DNA from: Mucilaginibacter saanensis
GTDB taxonomy: Bacteria > Bacteroidota > Bacteroidia > Sphingobacteriales > Sphingobacteriaceae
Assembly (NCBI RefSeq): GCF_014200575.1
Contig: NZ_JACHBZ010000015.1
Coordinates: 71,877 to 135,876, forward strand
DNA length: 64,000 nt
Direction: 5' to 3'
Shown one piece after another: positions 16,081 to 25,326 of this stretch (position 1 is its first letter; every line of letters starts with the position of its first letter). Both the position numbers and the translations under genes were made by a program. The notes below the pieces were generated by a model that had not been told where the DNA came from, ran no database searches, and was given only the letters and a program-made list of their open reading frames with translations.

Positions 16081-18183
16081 ATGGATCCTTTTCAAACACC
16101 GCTTGTATATTTAAAAGGTGTAGGCCAATCCCGCGCCGAGGTGTTGAAGAAAGAATTAGCGCTCGCCAATTTCGAGGATCTGTTACGGCATTTCCCGTTC
16201 AGGTATATTGACCGTACACGTTTCTACAAGGTAAAGGATATTCAGGCCGATTTGCCTTATGTGCAGGTACTGGCCCGCATTACCAATAAACAGGTAATTG
16301 GCGAGAAGCACAGCAAGCGCCTGGTGGTGCAAAGCCGTGATGATACAGGTACGCTTGAACTGGTTTGGTTCAAAGGGATCAACTGGATCGAAAAAACCAT
16401 TATTCCCGGCAGTGTATATATTGTATTTGGCAAGCCCGGCTTTTTTAACGGCCAGGCCCAAATGGCCCATCCCGAGATGGAAATTTATTCGCCGGCAACC
16501 ATGCAGCGGCAGGGTAATGCCTCATTACAGCCCGTATACAATTCAACCGAAAAACTGAAGCAGTTTCAGCTGGACAGCAAGGGTATTCAAAAGCTCACTT
16601 CCTTTTTGCTTGATCAGCATGTTAAGGACATTCGTGAAAATCTGCCGTTGTATATCCTCCATAAATTTAAACTGATCAGCCGTGCCGAGGCTTATCGCAA
16701 TATCCATTTTCCGGTCGATGCCAATTTGCTGAACGAGGCTATACTCCGGCTTAAATTTGAGGAGCTGTTTTTACTACAGCTTAAATTACTGCGTAATAAG
16801 CTGCTGCATACACAGAAGTTTAAAGGCAATGTTTTTAATACGGTAGGGCACTACTTTAATGATTTTTATCATCATAAGCTGCCTTTTAGTTTAACCACTC
16901 CGCAAAAACGGGTTTTAAAGGAGATACGACAGGACACCCAGCGCGGCATACAAATGAACCGCCTGTTGCAAGGCGATGTGGGCAGCGGTAAAACGGTTGT
17001 TGCTCTCATGAGTATGCTTATTGCGGTTGATAATGGTTTTCAAACCTGTATCATGGCACCAACAGAAATATTGGCTAATCAGCATTATCAAACCGTGAAG
17101 GACCTGGTGGGCGAAGATTTTATTGAGGTAGCCCTGCTTACCGGCTCAACCAAACAGAAAAACCGGAAGGTACTGCACGAAAAGCTGGAGAACGGCGAGC
17201 TTAAAATATTGATAGGTACCCACGCACTTATTGAGGATAAGGTACAGTTTAAAAACCTGGGCTTTGTAGTAATTGATGAACAGCATCGGTTTGGGGTGGA
17301 GCAGAGAGCAAAGCTGTGGCGTAAAAATATTGTGCCGCCGCATATCCTGGTCATGACGGCTACACCTATACCCCGTACGCTCGCCATGACTTTGTATGGC
17401 GATCTGGACGTATCAGTAATTGATGAATTACCTGCGGGACGCAAGCCCATTAAAACGGTACATTTTTTTGAAAACCAACGGCTGCGCATGTTTGGTTTTA
17501 TGAAACAGGAAATTGCGCTGGGTAGGCAAATTTATATAGTATATCCACTGATACAGGAGAGCGAAAAGCTCGATCTGAAAAATCTGGAAGACGGCATTGA
17601 GGCCATGTCGCGAGAGTTTCCGTTGCCTGATTTTAGGATCAGCATAGTTCACGGCAAAATGAAACCTGCCGAAAAGGAATTTGAAATGCAGCGGTTTATT
17701 AAAGCCGAAACGCAGATCATGGTAGCAACAACTGTGATTGAGGTAGGCGTAAATGTACCTAACGCATCGGTGATGATCATTGAAAATGCGGAACGTTTCG
17801 GGCTATCGCAATTGCACCAGTTGAGGGGCAGGGTAGGGCGAGGTGCCGAGCAATCCTATTGTATTTTAATGAGCAGCCACAAGCTGAGTAATGATGGCAA
17901 GATAAGGCTGGATACCATGGTGAAAACTAATAACGGCTTTGAAATATCAGAGATTGACCTGCAGTTACGTGGCCCTGGTAACCTGGAAGGTACCCAGCAA
18001 AGTGGTGTGCTCGATCTCAAAATAGCTAACTTGGCTACTGACCAGGATTTGCTGATACGGGTACGTAAAACCGTTGAACAGATTTTTGAAAAAGACCCGC
18101 AGCTGGCACTGCCCGAAAATCAGGTGCTTCACCATGTTTTTGAAACAAAAAATGCCGGTTTAAGCTGGGATAAGATCTCCTGA
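16081..18183 (+). CDS. recG: ATP-dependent DNA helicase RecG
   Basis: 700 residues, the family length. The N-terminal wedge/OB domain contains YIDRTRFYKVKDI and YVQVLARITNKQ; the helicase core has Walker A GDVGSGKTVVA (about 297-307), TEILANQHY, the RecG-specific DEQHRFGVEQR (about 399), TATPIPRTLAMT, then VIEVGVNVPNASVM and QLHQLRGRVGRG, ending with the TRG region LRGPGNLEGTQQSG. RecG remodels stalled replication forks and Holliday junctions. It stands alone here, with repeats upstream. Confidence 0.96.
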   Translation: MDPFQTPLVYLKGVGQSRAEVLKKELALANFEDLLRHFPFRYIDRTRFYKVKDIQADLPYVQVLARITNKQVIGEKHSKRLVVQSRDDTGTLELVWFKGINWIEKTIIPGSVYIVFGKPGFFNGQAQMAHPEMEIYSPATMQRQGNASLQPVYNSTEKLKQFQLDSKGIQKLTSFLLDQHVKDIRENLPLYILHKFKLISRAEAYRNIHFPVDANLLNEAILRLKFEELFLLQLKLLRNKLLHTQKFKGNVFNTVGHYFNDFYHHKLPFSLTTPQKRVLKEIRQDTQRGIQMNRLLQGDVGSGKTVVALMSMLIAVDNGFQTCIMAPTEILANQHYQTVKDLVGEDFIEVALLTGSTKQKNRKVLHEKLENGELKILIGTHALIEDKVQFKNLGFVVIDEQHRFGVEQRAKLWRKNIVPPHILVMTATPIPRTLAMTLYGDLDVSVIDELPAGRKPIKTVHFFENQRLRMFGFMKQEIALGRQIYIVYPLIQESEKLDLKNLEDGIEAMSREFPLPDFRISIVHGKMKPAEKEFEMQRFIKAETQIMVATTVIEVGVNVPNASVMIIENAERFGLSQLHQLRGRVGRGAEQSYCILMSSHKLSNDGKIRLDTMVKTNNGFEISEIDLQLRGPGNLEGTQQSGVLDLKIANLATDQDLLIRVRKTVEQIFEKDPQLALPENQVLHHVFETKNAGLSWDKIS

Positions 18184-18208
18184 CCGGTGTGTTTTTACAC
18201 CAAAATAT

Positions 18209-18216
18209 TACATTTG
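18209..18216 (+). promoter_or_regulatory. Candidate -7 box for the M28 carboxypeptidase-like gene
   Basis: TACATTTG fits TAnnTTTG and lies 23 bases before the ATG at 18240. A -33 box is not convincing. Confidence 0.3.
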
Positions 18217-18239
18217 CTAAAACTGATCTTAATATATTC

Positions 18240-19619
18240 ATGAAGAAATTTTCCTTACTGTTCACTGCACTTTTTACAGCCGGTCTGCTCCACGCGCAGG
18301 ACTCCTTAACTATCCGTAAAATTTATGACGAAGCCCTGCTAAATGGTAAGGCTTATGAAAACCTGCACTACTTGTGTAAGGATATTGGTCCACGGTTAAG
18401 CGGTTCGGCCAACGCGCAAAAAGCGGTAGAGTGGAGTAAAAAGCTGATGGAAGGTTATGGCTTTGATAAGGTGTACCTGCAGGAGGTAATGGTGCCGCAT
18501 TGGGTTAGGGGAGCAAAGGAAACGGCTTTTATTATTGACGGAAACACGCGTATACCCGTGCCTATAGCAGCCCTGGGAATGTCGGTAGCTACACCGGTGC
18601 AGGGTATTACGGCCAACGTGGTTGAAGTGCGCAGTTTAAAAGAATTGGAAACCCTTGGCGAGACGGTTATAAAGGGTAAAATAGTTTTCTTTAACCGCCC
18701 GTTTGATCCCCGTTTTATTGAGGCTGGCGAGGCCTATGGCAATGCAGGCGATCAGCGCTTTGCTGGTCCTGCGGCTGCGGCCAAATATGGTGCAGTTGGT
18801 GTTATTGTGCGTTCATTAACTGAAAGTATTGACGATTATCCGCATACGGGTGCCACACTTGCTGATAAGGATACCAAAAGTATTCCGGCAGCGGCAATAT
18901 CAACCAAGGCGGCAAACAAGCTGAGCAATATGCTGCGTTTGCGCAAGTTGCCGCTGGTTAAATTTTACTTTAAACAAAGCTGCCAAACGCTGCCCGATGT
19001 ATTGTCATACAATGTAATTGGCGAAATAACCGGCACTGAAAATCCGAATAAGTTTATCAGTGTAGGTGGTCACCTGGATTCATGGGACTTAGCTGAAGGT
19101 GCTCATGACGATGGTACAGGCGTAATGCAGGCGGCCGAGGTGTTACGGTTATTGAAGGCAACCGGCTACAAACCTAAGAACTCGGTACGTGCCGTGTTTT
19201 TTATGAATGAGGAAAATGGACACAGGGGAGGCACCAAATATGCCGAACTTGCTGCCCAAAACAAAGAGAAGCATATAGCTGCTATTGAAACCGACGAAGG
19301 CGGCTTTACGCCACGGGGCTTTAGTTTTGATGGCGTATCAGCCGACTTTTTAAAAAATATAAATAACAAATATAAAGCCCTGCTGGAGCCTTACGAGGTT
19401 GACCGCCTGGTGCAAGGTGGTAGCGGTACCGATATTGAACCCATGAAAGCCAAATTGCCAGGCGTAGTGCTGATTGGTTATCGTCCGGACTCGCAACGTT
19501 ATTTTGATGTTCATCATAGTCCCAATGATGTTTTTGAAAATGTAAACAAGCGCGAACTGCAATTGGGTGCCGCCGGCATGGCTGCATTGATTTATCTGAT
19601 TGATCAGCACGGATTATAA
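18240..19619 (+). CDS. M28 family peptidase with PA domain (carboxypeptidase Q-like)
   Basis: 459 residues from ATG 18240, which opens a signal peptide ending LLHAQ. A protease-associated insertion (about residues 130-240; GKIVFFNRPFD, AAAKYGAVGVIVRS) precedes the zinc core: GGHLDSWDLAEGAHDDGTGV (about 275-294), FFMNEENGHRGGTKYA (about 320-335), ETDEGGFTPRG, and a closing histidine in YFDVHHSPND. This order matches plasma glutamate carboxypeptidase-like M28 enzymes. It likely degrades dipeptides in the periplasm. It is separated from recG by about 56 bases and ends at a good terminator. Confidence 0.88.
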   Translation: MKKFSLLFTALFTAGLLHAQDSLTIRKIYDEALLNGKAYENLHYLCKDIGPRLSGSANAQKAVEWSKKLMEGYGFDKVYLQEVMVPHWVRGAKETAFIIDGNTRIPVPIAALGMSVATPVQGITANVVEVRSLKELETLGETVIKGKIVFFNRPFDPRFIEAGEAYGNAGDQRFAGPAAAAKYGAVGVIVRSLTESIDDYPHTGATLADKDTKSIPAAAISTKAANKLSNMLRLRKLPLVKFYFKQSCQTLPDVLSYNVIGEITGTENPNKFISVGGHLDSWDLAEGAHDDGTGVMQAAEVLRLLKATGYKPKNSVRAVFFMNEENGHRGGTKYAELAAQNKEKHIAAIETDEGGFTPRGFSFDGVSADFLKNINNKYKALLEPYEVDRLVQGGSGTDIEPMKAKLPGVVLIGYRPDSQRYFDVHHSPNDVFENVNKRELQLGAAGMAALIYLIDQHGL

Positions 19620-19650
19620 TTTTGTCTGAACAATGAAATGATTTACTCCC

Positions 19651-19680
19651 GCCGTCTGTGTTCCCACAGGCGGCTTTTTT
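19651..19680 (+). terminator. Intrinsic terminator after the M28 gene
   Basis: A ten-base stem, GCCGTCTGTG with CACAGGCGGC (one G-T pair), four-base loop, followed by six T residues. Confidence 0.85.
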
Positions 19681-19813
19681 ATGCTATCACGCGTGGCCTT
19701 GTTTCAGCAAAACAGCCTGTGAGCACACCGGCTGTAGGGATGGGCAGCGGTAGAGATGTGTTATCGTAATTTTGTCAAAACAATTATTTATCCAATAAAA
19801 TCCTTAAATCGTG

Positions 19814-19845
19814 TTTAATAATCTCAAAGGGGTATTGTAAATTTG
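19814..19845 (+). promoter_or_regulatory. Candidate promoter for the MFS gene
   Basis: TTTA at 19814-19817, a 20-base spacer, and TAAATTTG at 19838-19845 give a good Bacteroidota promoter. The GTG start at 19867 is 21 bases downstream. Confidence 0.45.
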
Positions 19846-19866
19846 CAGCACATCTAAAACAACACT

Positions 19867-21186
19867 GTGGCCGAAGAAGGAGATAGTAAACCCAAAATTG
19901 ATTCCTTTGCAGCATTGCGATATAAAGATTTCAGATCTTACATCGGGATGCGCTTTTGTTTCACCTTTGCATACCAAATGCAGGCCGTAGTTATCGGCTT
20001 TTATATATACCAGATCACCAAAAGCGTTTTTGCCCTTGGGCTTGTGGGCTTATGCGAAGCTATACCGGCAATTGGTATTGCATTGTACGGAGGTTATATT
20101 GCCGATAAGTCTGAAAAGCGAAAAATGCTGCTCATTATATTCGGTATGGTTATCCTAACCTCGTCGGTTATGTTTACGGTAACCCTCAGCAGCATGAGCA
20201 GTATTATTCATACCAGTTGGATAGTACCTACTATTTTCACCATGATATTTTGCAATGGTATTGCTCGTGCATTTTATGGCCCGGCTACTTTTACCATTTA
20301 CGCACATAGCATCCCGAAGGAAATTTATCCTAATGGCAGTACCTGGAGCAGCTCAAGCTGGCAGGTAGCATCCATTATTGGTCCCGCGGCCGGTGGGCTT
20401 ATTTATGGCTATGCCGGTAAAATTGTACCGGGTTTAAGCGGTATTACGGCCACATTTGCGGTAATCATCTTTTTCCTGATCGTATCGCTGGTGCTGGTTT
20501 TTATGCTGCGTAAATATCCTCCGGTTTTTGTGCCTAAGGAAAGCATCTGGAAAAGTTTATCAGAAGGGATACATTTTGTGTTCAATAATAAAATGATGAT
20601 AGGCGCCATGAGTCTTGACCTATTCTCGGTGTTTTTTGGCGGCGCAGTTGCATTATTACCGGTGTTTGCCAATGAGATACTAAAAGTAGGTGCCGAAGGA
20701 CTGGGTATTATGCGTGCCACTTCATCATTAGGAGCCGTGCTAACCATGCTGGCTATGGCTCGTTTTTCGCCTATGGGAAAACCCTGGCGCAACTTGCTTA
20801 TTGCTGTAACAGGCTTTGGGCTTTCTATTATTTGCTTCGGTTTATCCCGTAGTTTTTATTTATCGCTCTTCTTTATATTTACCGAAGGTGCTTTTGATAG
20901 CATCAGCGTAATTATCCGCGGTACCATTATGCAGTTACTCACACCTGATCACATGCGCGGCCGAGTATCGGCAGTAAACCAGATGTTTATTGGTTCATCA
21001 AATGAAATTGGTGCTTTTGAATCAGGAACGGCTGCCCGATTGCTGGGTACGGTGCCCGCTGTAATATTTGGCGGTAGCATGACCATGCTTATTGTAGGTA
21101 TCACTTATCTTAAAACCAAAAAACTTATTCCACTATCCTTAAACCAAATACAACCGCCAGCTGTTGAAGTTAAATCGGCGTTGTAA
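19867..21186 (+). CDS. Major facilitator superfamily transporter
   Basis: 439 residues with a GTG start at 19867. About twelve hydrophobic segments are visible. The motif between helices 2 and 3 is GGYIADKSEKRKML, the family's GxxxD(R/K)xGRR-type loop, and the order of segments resembles the MFS_3/enterobactin-exporter group (MFS DHA3 type): NGIARAFYGPA, SSLGAVLTM, GAFDSISVIIRGTIMQLLTPDHMRGRVSAVNQMFIGSSNEIGAFESG. Members export small molecules, siderophores or drugs; the substrate here is unknown. It is a single gene. Confidence 0.88.
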   Translation: MAEEGDSKPKIDSFAALRYKDFRSYIGMRFCFTFAYQMQAVVIGFYIYQITKSVFALGLVGLCEAIPAIGIALYGGYIADKSEKRKMLLIIFGMVILTSSVMFTVTLSSMSSIIHTSWIVPTIFTMIFCNGIARAFYGPATFTIYAHSIPKEIYPNGSTWSSSSWQVASIIGPAAGGLIYGYAGKIVPGLSGITATFAVIIFFLIVSLVLVFMLRKYPPVFVPKESIWKSLSEGIHFVFNNKMMIGAMSLDLFSVFFGGAVALLPVFANEILKVGAEGLGIMRATSSLGAVLTMLAMARFSPMGKPWRNLLIAVTGFGLSIICFGLSRSFYLSLFFIFTEGAFDSISVIIRGTIMQLLTPDHMRGRVSAVNQMFIGSSNEIGAFESGTAARLLGTVPAVIFGGSMTMLIVGITYLKTKKLIPLSLNQIQPPAVEVKSAL

Positions 21187-21281
21187 CATATAAGGGTCTG
21201 CTGCGTCTTAGTGTAATATCAATTTAGCCTGATAATTCAGGCTTTGGATTTTTACATATATATTTAAGAAAAAATTACTTT

Positions 21282-23333
21282 ATGAGAATTACAAAATGGG
21301 CTTTAGCGGCTATTCCTGCTGTTATCTTGGCATCATGTAGCCATAAAAAACAGGAATCATCGGCAGACGATGTTCCGAAGCGGACCGTATTTTTTGATAA
21401 AACCGGGATGGACACTACCGTAAAACCTGGCGATAATTTTTACCTGTATGCCAGTGGCAGCTGGTTAAAAAAGACAGAAATACCCGCAACACAAACAGGA
21501 TGGGGCTCATTTTATACCCTGTATGACGACAACCAGAAAAATTTGCATAAAATACTGGAAGAGATCACCAAACAGGATAACCCTGCAGGCAGTAAGGAAC
21601 AAAAGGTAGCCGATCTTTATACCAGCGGTATGGATACCGTAGGTATCGAAAAATTGGGTTACGAACCAGTAAAACCTCAGCTTGCCAAAATTAAGGCAGT
21701 AACCAACTACAAGGAACTGATAGGCCTTGCCGCCGATGGGTACAAAAACGGCGAAGGTTTTTTATTAGGATTTTCTGTGGAGCCTGATGATAAAGTAAGC
21801 ACCATGAACATAGCCCATTTTAGCCAGGCCGGTTTAGGTTTGCCCAATAGGGATTATTATTTCAATACAGACTCGGCCACGGTTAAAATACGTGCCGGAT
21901 ATTTAAAATATATAGCCAAGTTATTTACACTTACCGGTATTGATACGGCAAGCGCCAATAAAAAAGCTGCCGGTATTTTAAAACTGGAAACCGCAATTGC
22001 TAAATCGCACCTTACGCCTACTGAACTGCGCGACCCGGTTAAAAACTACAATAAGTTTGCCGTAGCCGATTTGCAAAAGCAAGTTCCGGATATTGATCTT
22101 AAGGATGTTTTTAAACGTATGGAATTGCATGCTGATACCGTTTTGGTTGGGCAGCCATTATATTTTAAAGCATTGGATGAGCTGCTTAAAACCCAGCCCA
22201 TTGAGGTTTGGAAAGATAAAGCAAGCTTTACCGCTTTAGAGAGTGCCTCAACCGCGCTGAGCAAAAGTTTCAGGGATGCCAATTTTGAGTTTAACGGCAG
22301 GATATTAAGCGGCCAGAAACAAGACCAGGAACGTTGGAAAACAGTTATTGAAACGGTTGATGGCGGTATAGGCGAGCTACTGGGCCAGTTGTATGTTGAA
22401 AAATACTTTACACCTGATGCCAAACAGCGTATGCTGACACTGGTAAACAATCTGCAAAGCGTATATAAACAACGTATTGAAAAACTGGACTGGATGAGTC
22501 CCGAAACAAAAACAAAGGCCCTTGCCAAATTGGAGGCATTTACTAAAAAGATCGGCTATCCAGATAAGTGGAAAAATTATGATGATGTGGTGATCAGCAA
22601 AGACGCTTATTACGCTAATCAGCAATCAATAGCACGCCACAGGTATAGTGTCATGATTAAAAAGGCCGGCAAACCGGTTGATAAAACGGAATGGGGAATG
22701 ACGCCGCCAACTGTTAATGCCTACTACAATCCTTCATTTAACGAGATTGTTTTCCCGGCTGGTATATTGCAGTTCCCTTTCTTTGATAAGGATGCTGATG
22801 ATGCTATTAACTACGGTGCTATTGGTGCAGTAATTGGCCACGAAATGACACACGGTTTTGACGATCAGGGACGCCAGTATGATAAAGATGGAAATCTGAA
22901 AGACTGGTGGACTAAACAGGACGCCGATAAGTTTAAGAGCCGTGTACAGGTGATGATTGAACAATATAACGGCTTTACGGTATTGAATAACCTGCATGTG
23001 AATGGCAGCCTTACCCAAGGCGAAAACCTGGCCGATATTGGTGGTTTGGCTATTGCTTACGAAGCGTTTAAAAATACCCCACAGGGTAAGAGCGATACAA
23101 AGACCGACGGCTTTACGCCAGATCAGCGTTTCTTTTTATCATTTGGCCAGGTATGGCGCATAAAAACGCGTGATGAAACCATGCGTATGCGCATCAGCGT
23201 TGATCCGCACTCGCCCGAAATGTACCGGGTAAATGGGCCGTTGTCAAACACTCCTGCATTTTACAAAGCATTTAACGTAAAACCCGGCGACAAACTTTAC
23301 CGTCCCGAAAATGAGCGCGTGAAAGTTTGGTAA
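21282..23333 (+). CDS. M13 family (neprilysin/PepO-like) metallopeptidase lipoprotein
   Basis: 683 residues. The N-terminus is a lipoprotein signal with the cysteine in ILASCSHKK. The Peptidase_M13_N domain follows (PGDNFYLYASGSWLKKTEIP near residue 48), then the catalytic VIGHEMTHGFDDQG (zinc histidines near 520 and 524) and the third ligand in GENLADIGGLAIAY (glutamate near 581). The C-terminus PGDKLYRPENERVKVW carries the family-typical CxxW-like end with V in place of C. It is an envelope-anchored endopeptidase for oligopeptides. Confidence 0.93.
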   Translation: MRITKWALAAIPAVILASCSHKKQESSADDVPKRTVFFDKTGMDTTVKPGDNFYLYASGSWLKKTEIPATQTGWGSFYTLYDDNQKNLHKILEEITKQDNPAGSKEQKVADLYTSGMDTVGIEKLGYEPVKPQLAKIKAVTNYKELIGLAADGYKNGEGFLLGFSVEPDDKVSTMNIAHFSQAGLGLPNRDYYFNTDSATVKIRAGYLKYIAKLFTLTGIDTASANKKAAGILKLETAIAKSHLTPTELRDPVKNYNKFAVADLQKQVPDIDLKDVFKRMELHADTVLVGQPLYFKALDELLKTQPIEVWKDKASFTALESASTALSKSFRDANFEFNGRILSGQKQDQERWKTVIETVDGGIGELLGQLYVEKYFTPDAKQRMLTLVNNLQSVYKQRIEKLDWMSPETKTKALAKLEAFTKKIGYPDKWKNYDDVVISKDAYYANQQSIARHRYSVMIKKAGKPVDKTEWGMTPPTVNAYYNPSFNEIVFPAGILQFPFFDKDADDAINYGAIGAVIGHEMTHGFDDQGRQYDKDGNLKDWWTKQDADKFKSRVQVMIEQYNGFTVLNNLHVNGSLTQGENLADIGGLAIAYEAFKNTPQGKSDTKTDGFTPDQRFFLSFGQVWRIKTRDETMRMRISVDPHSPEMYRVNGPLSNTPAFYKAFNVKPGDKLYRPENERVKVW

Positions 23334-23359
23334 CGATGAAATGTGATGATTCCAAATAA

Positions 23360-23390
23360 ATATGGAGGACGCAAATATGCGCCTCCATAT
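23360..23390. repeat. Isolated REP-like palindrome
   Basis: ATATGGAGGACGCAAATATGCGCCTCCATAT-type palindrome (arms 23360-23373 and 23378-23390, with one extra base in the left arm). Its core GACGCAAATATGCG is the reverse complement of the REP core in the 13.6-13.8 kb array, so the same REP family has a member 10 kb away. Confidence 0.6.
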
Positions 23391-23393
23391 ATC

Positions 23394-23431
23394 AAACAAA
23401 AATGCCACCACAACAGGTGGCATTTTTGTTT
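23394..23431 (+). terminator. Strong hairpin terminator after the M13 gene
   Basis: A perfect 16-base stem (AAACAAAAATGCCACC at 23394-23409 with its complement at 23416-23431) around a six-base loop; the descending arm is T-rich. It can work for either strand. Confidence 0.85.
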
Positions 23432-23445
23432 GATATTAAATATTT

Positions 23446-23640
23446 GTCATGCTGAACGCAGTGAAGCATCTATTTGCCAATATGAACAGTTCATGAACGG
23501 ATCCTTCGCTATAGCTCAAGACGGCAAACCGAAGTTTTTTTGTATAATATATGTCATGCTGAACTTGTTTCAGCACCCCGTAGGCAAATTATGCGACATT
23601 GCAAGATCGCCCATGAGTTTAGTAGCTACCGCTATTTATT
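23446..23640. repeat. Interspersed GTCATGCTGAAC repeats
   Basis: GTCATGCTGAACGCAGTGAAGC (23447-) and GTCATGCTGAACTTGTTTCAGC (23553-) are two copies of a dispersed repeat, with a partly inverted GGATCCTTCGCTATAGC half between them. The only open frame here runs through the repeats, so no gene is called between 23334 and 23666. Confidence 0.55.
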
Positions 23641-23666
23641 TGCTTTCAGCCTTAAGCTTTCCGCTT

Positions 23667-24614
23667 TTAGCCCAATACGCTATCAACCCAGGCCTTGCCC
23701 CAGTTGGTAATTTCGTCATCTGTCCATAGCGAGGGGTAAAATATGCGTTTCTGAAAGCGCGGGGGCAGGTATTTTTGCCAGTTGGTACCACCGGTGGCTT
23801 TAATTTCCTCGGGTTCGCGATTAAGATAACGTACGGCCGATTTATAATGTGACAGCGGCCAGTTCACATTTACATTAACGTCCAGTTGTTTTAGCTCATG
23901 CTGTAACTCCGGTGTCAGTTGACCCGCTTCCTTAAATTGGGTGGCCAGCGCATTAAAATTGAGGTTGAGGTTAGCCTTGCCCAGTTCAATAAATGTTTTT
24001 GAATACTTCTTTTCGAACTGTTTAAGTGTTAAGGTTTTTTTACCGGTTGACAGCTCAGTTGCGCCAAATTTCCAGTACAGGTATTCAAATTGATCCTCAA
24101 TAGGGGCATGGCGTAGTTCTTCGCGTTTATCCTGTGCTACCAGGTTAATAAAATCGGTAGCATAAATTTCTATCATGCGGTACTGTCCCGACTGGAATCC
24201 GCTGGCCGGTAATAACGACATCCTGAATTTAAGGAACTGCTCTTTCTCCATCCCATCAACCATAATCTCAAGTGATTGGGTAAGCGCCCCAAAATACCGG
24301 TTAATGCGTTTTAGCCGTGCTGTAAAAAAATCCGGAGTAAGCGTACTGGTTTTGGCAATTTGCCTGCACTCATGCAGGGTAAGTTTAAAATATAGCTCCG
24401 TAATCTGGTGATATATGATAAATATCTCCTCGTCGGGAAATGGTGTTTTGGGGTTTTGTAAACTTAACAGGGTATCCAGGTGAATATAATCCCAGTAGGT
24501 TAAAAAATCGGCATGTAGCAGGCCATCAAGGTAGGAGGTCATGTCTTGCCCCATAGCTTCATATTTTTCCTGCAGGCGTGCCAGTCTGTCTTCAATTTCA
24601 GGATGGAAATGCAT
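23667..24614 (-). CDS. Tryptophan 2,3-dioxygenase family protein
   Basis: 315 residues from ATG 24614. The family motif YHQITELYFKLTLHECRQI (residues about 65-83) provides the substrate pocket. SLEIMVDGMEKEQFLKFRMSLLPASGFQSGQYR matches the TDO helices around the FR..L.P.SGFQS consensus. Near the C-terminus WPLSHYKSAVRYL holds the probable heme-ligand histidine and ATGGTNWQKYLPP the GTGGT loop. TDO oxidises L-tryptophan to N-formylkynurenine in the cytoplasm. No other kynurenine-pathway gene is adjacent. It is close to the M13 gene but convergent with it. Confidence 0.88.
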   Translation of the reverse strand: MHFHPEIEDRLARLQEKYEAMGQDMTSYLDGLLHADFLTYWDYIHLDTLLSLQNPKTPFPDEEIFIIYHQITELYFKLTLHECRQIAKTSTLTPDFFTARLKRINRYFGALTQSLEIMVDGMEKEQFLKFRMSLLPASGFQSGQYRMIEIYATDFINLVAQDKREELRHAPIEDQFEYLYWKFGATELSTGKKTLTLKQFEKKYSKTFIELGKANLNLNFNALATQFKEAGQLTPELQHELKQLDVNVNVNWPLSHYKSAVRYLNREPEEIKATGGTNWQKYLPPRFQKRIFYPSLWTDDEITNWGKAWVDSVLG

Positions 24615-24774
24615 AATCAAAGTTAACAAAAATGAGGCATCACCATGGGGTGGCTTACTGTTTACCGGCTAACTAAAGTATGTGTAAATAATATAAACTT
24701 TTTAGGTGTGCGAGTGTCTTTATAATAGATGTATGAATTAAATTTAACACTCATACCATTTAACCTTAAACCCC

Positions 24775-25248
24775 ATGAAGATTAGTAAAATACTTATTGG
24801 CATTGACGATAGTAATTATGCCCGCAATGCCGCTGTTTACGGCTTTGATATAGCCCGAAGTTATCAGGCATCCGTAGCTTTGGTTCATATCATTGAGCCT
24901 GTTATTATACCACCCAGCCCGGGTGATAATTTAACCGGGATACCCATTGATACCACCTTTGGCATACAGGAACTGGAATTAAGCGAGATACAAACCTCCC
25001 AATCAAAAATACTTATAGAGCGTACCATTAAAGAGCTTGGAGATGGGCTGGAGGTAACAACCTACACCCAGTATGGCCCAACGGCCGATAGCATCATTAA
25101 CTGTGGTAAGGAGTTTAAAGCTGACCTGATTATAATCGGAACACATAAACGCTCGGGTTTTGACCGCCTGATATCGGGCAGTATAGCCGAAGAAATAGTG
25201 CGCCACTCTGTTGTGCCGGTAATGGTAGTACCTACGGTAGAACGATAG
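24775..25248 (+). CDS. Universal stress protein (UspA family)
   Basis: 157 residues, a single Usp domain. It begins with KILIGIDDSNYARNAAVYGFDIA, and the ATP-binding loop G-2x-G-9x-G(S/T) appears as IIGTHKRSGFDRLISGSIAEEIVRHSVVPVMVVP. These small dimeric cytoplasmic proteins respond to starvation or stress. It is divergent from the TDO-like gene, with about 160 bases between the starts; no obvious operator was found. Confidence 0.93.
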   Translation: MKISKILIGIDDSNYARNAAVYGFDIARSYQASVALVHIIEPVIIPPSPGDNLTGIPIDTTFGIQELELSEIQTSQSKILIERTIKELGDGLEVTTYTQYGPTADSIINCGKEFKADLIIIGTHKRSGFDRLISGSIAEEIVRHSVVPVMVVPTVER

Positions 25249-25326
25249 GCTTTACGGAGATGTTACATAGTTGGGGCCGGTAAAACAAACCGCACCCGAA
25301 CTATGTAATTTAAAGAACAGACTTTG

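Noticed and set aside
23343..23729. 128-codon open frame on the plus strand after the M13 gene
   Set aside because: It translates a REP-like hairpin, a terminator and dispersed repeats, and it runs into the 3' end of the dioxygenase-like gene on the other strand.
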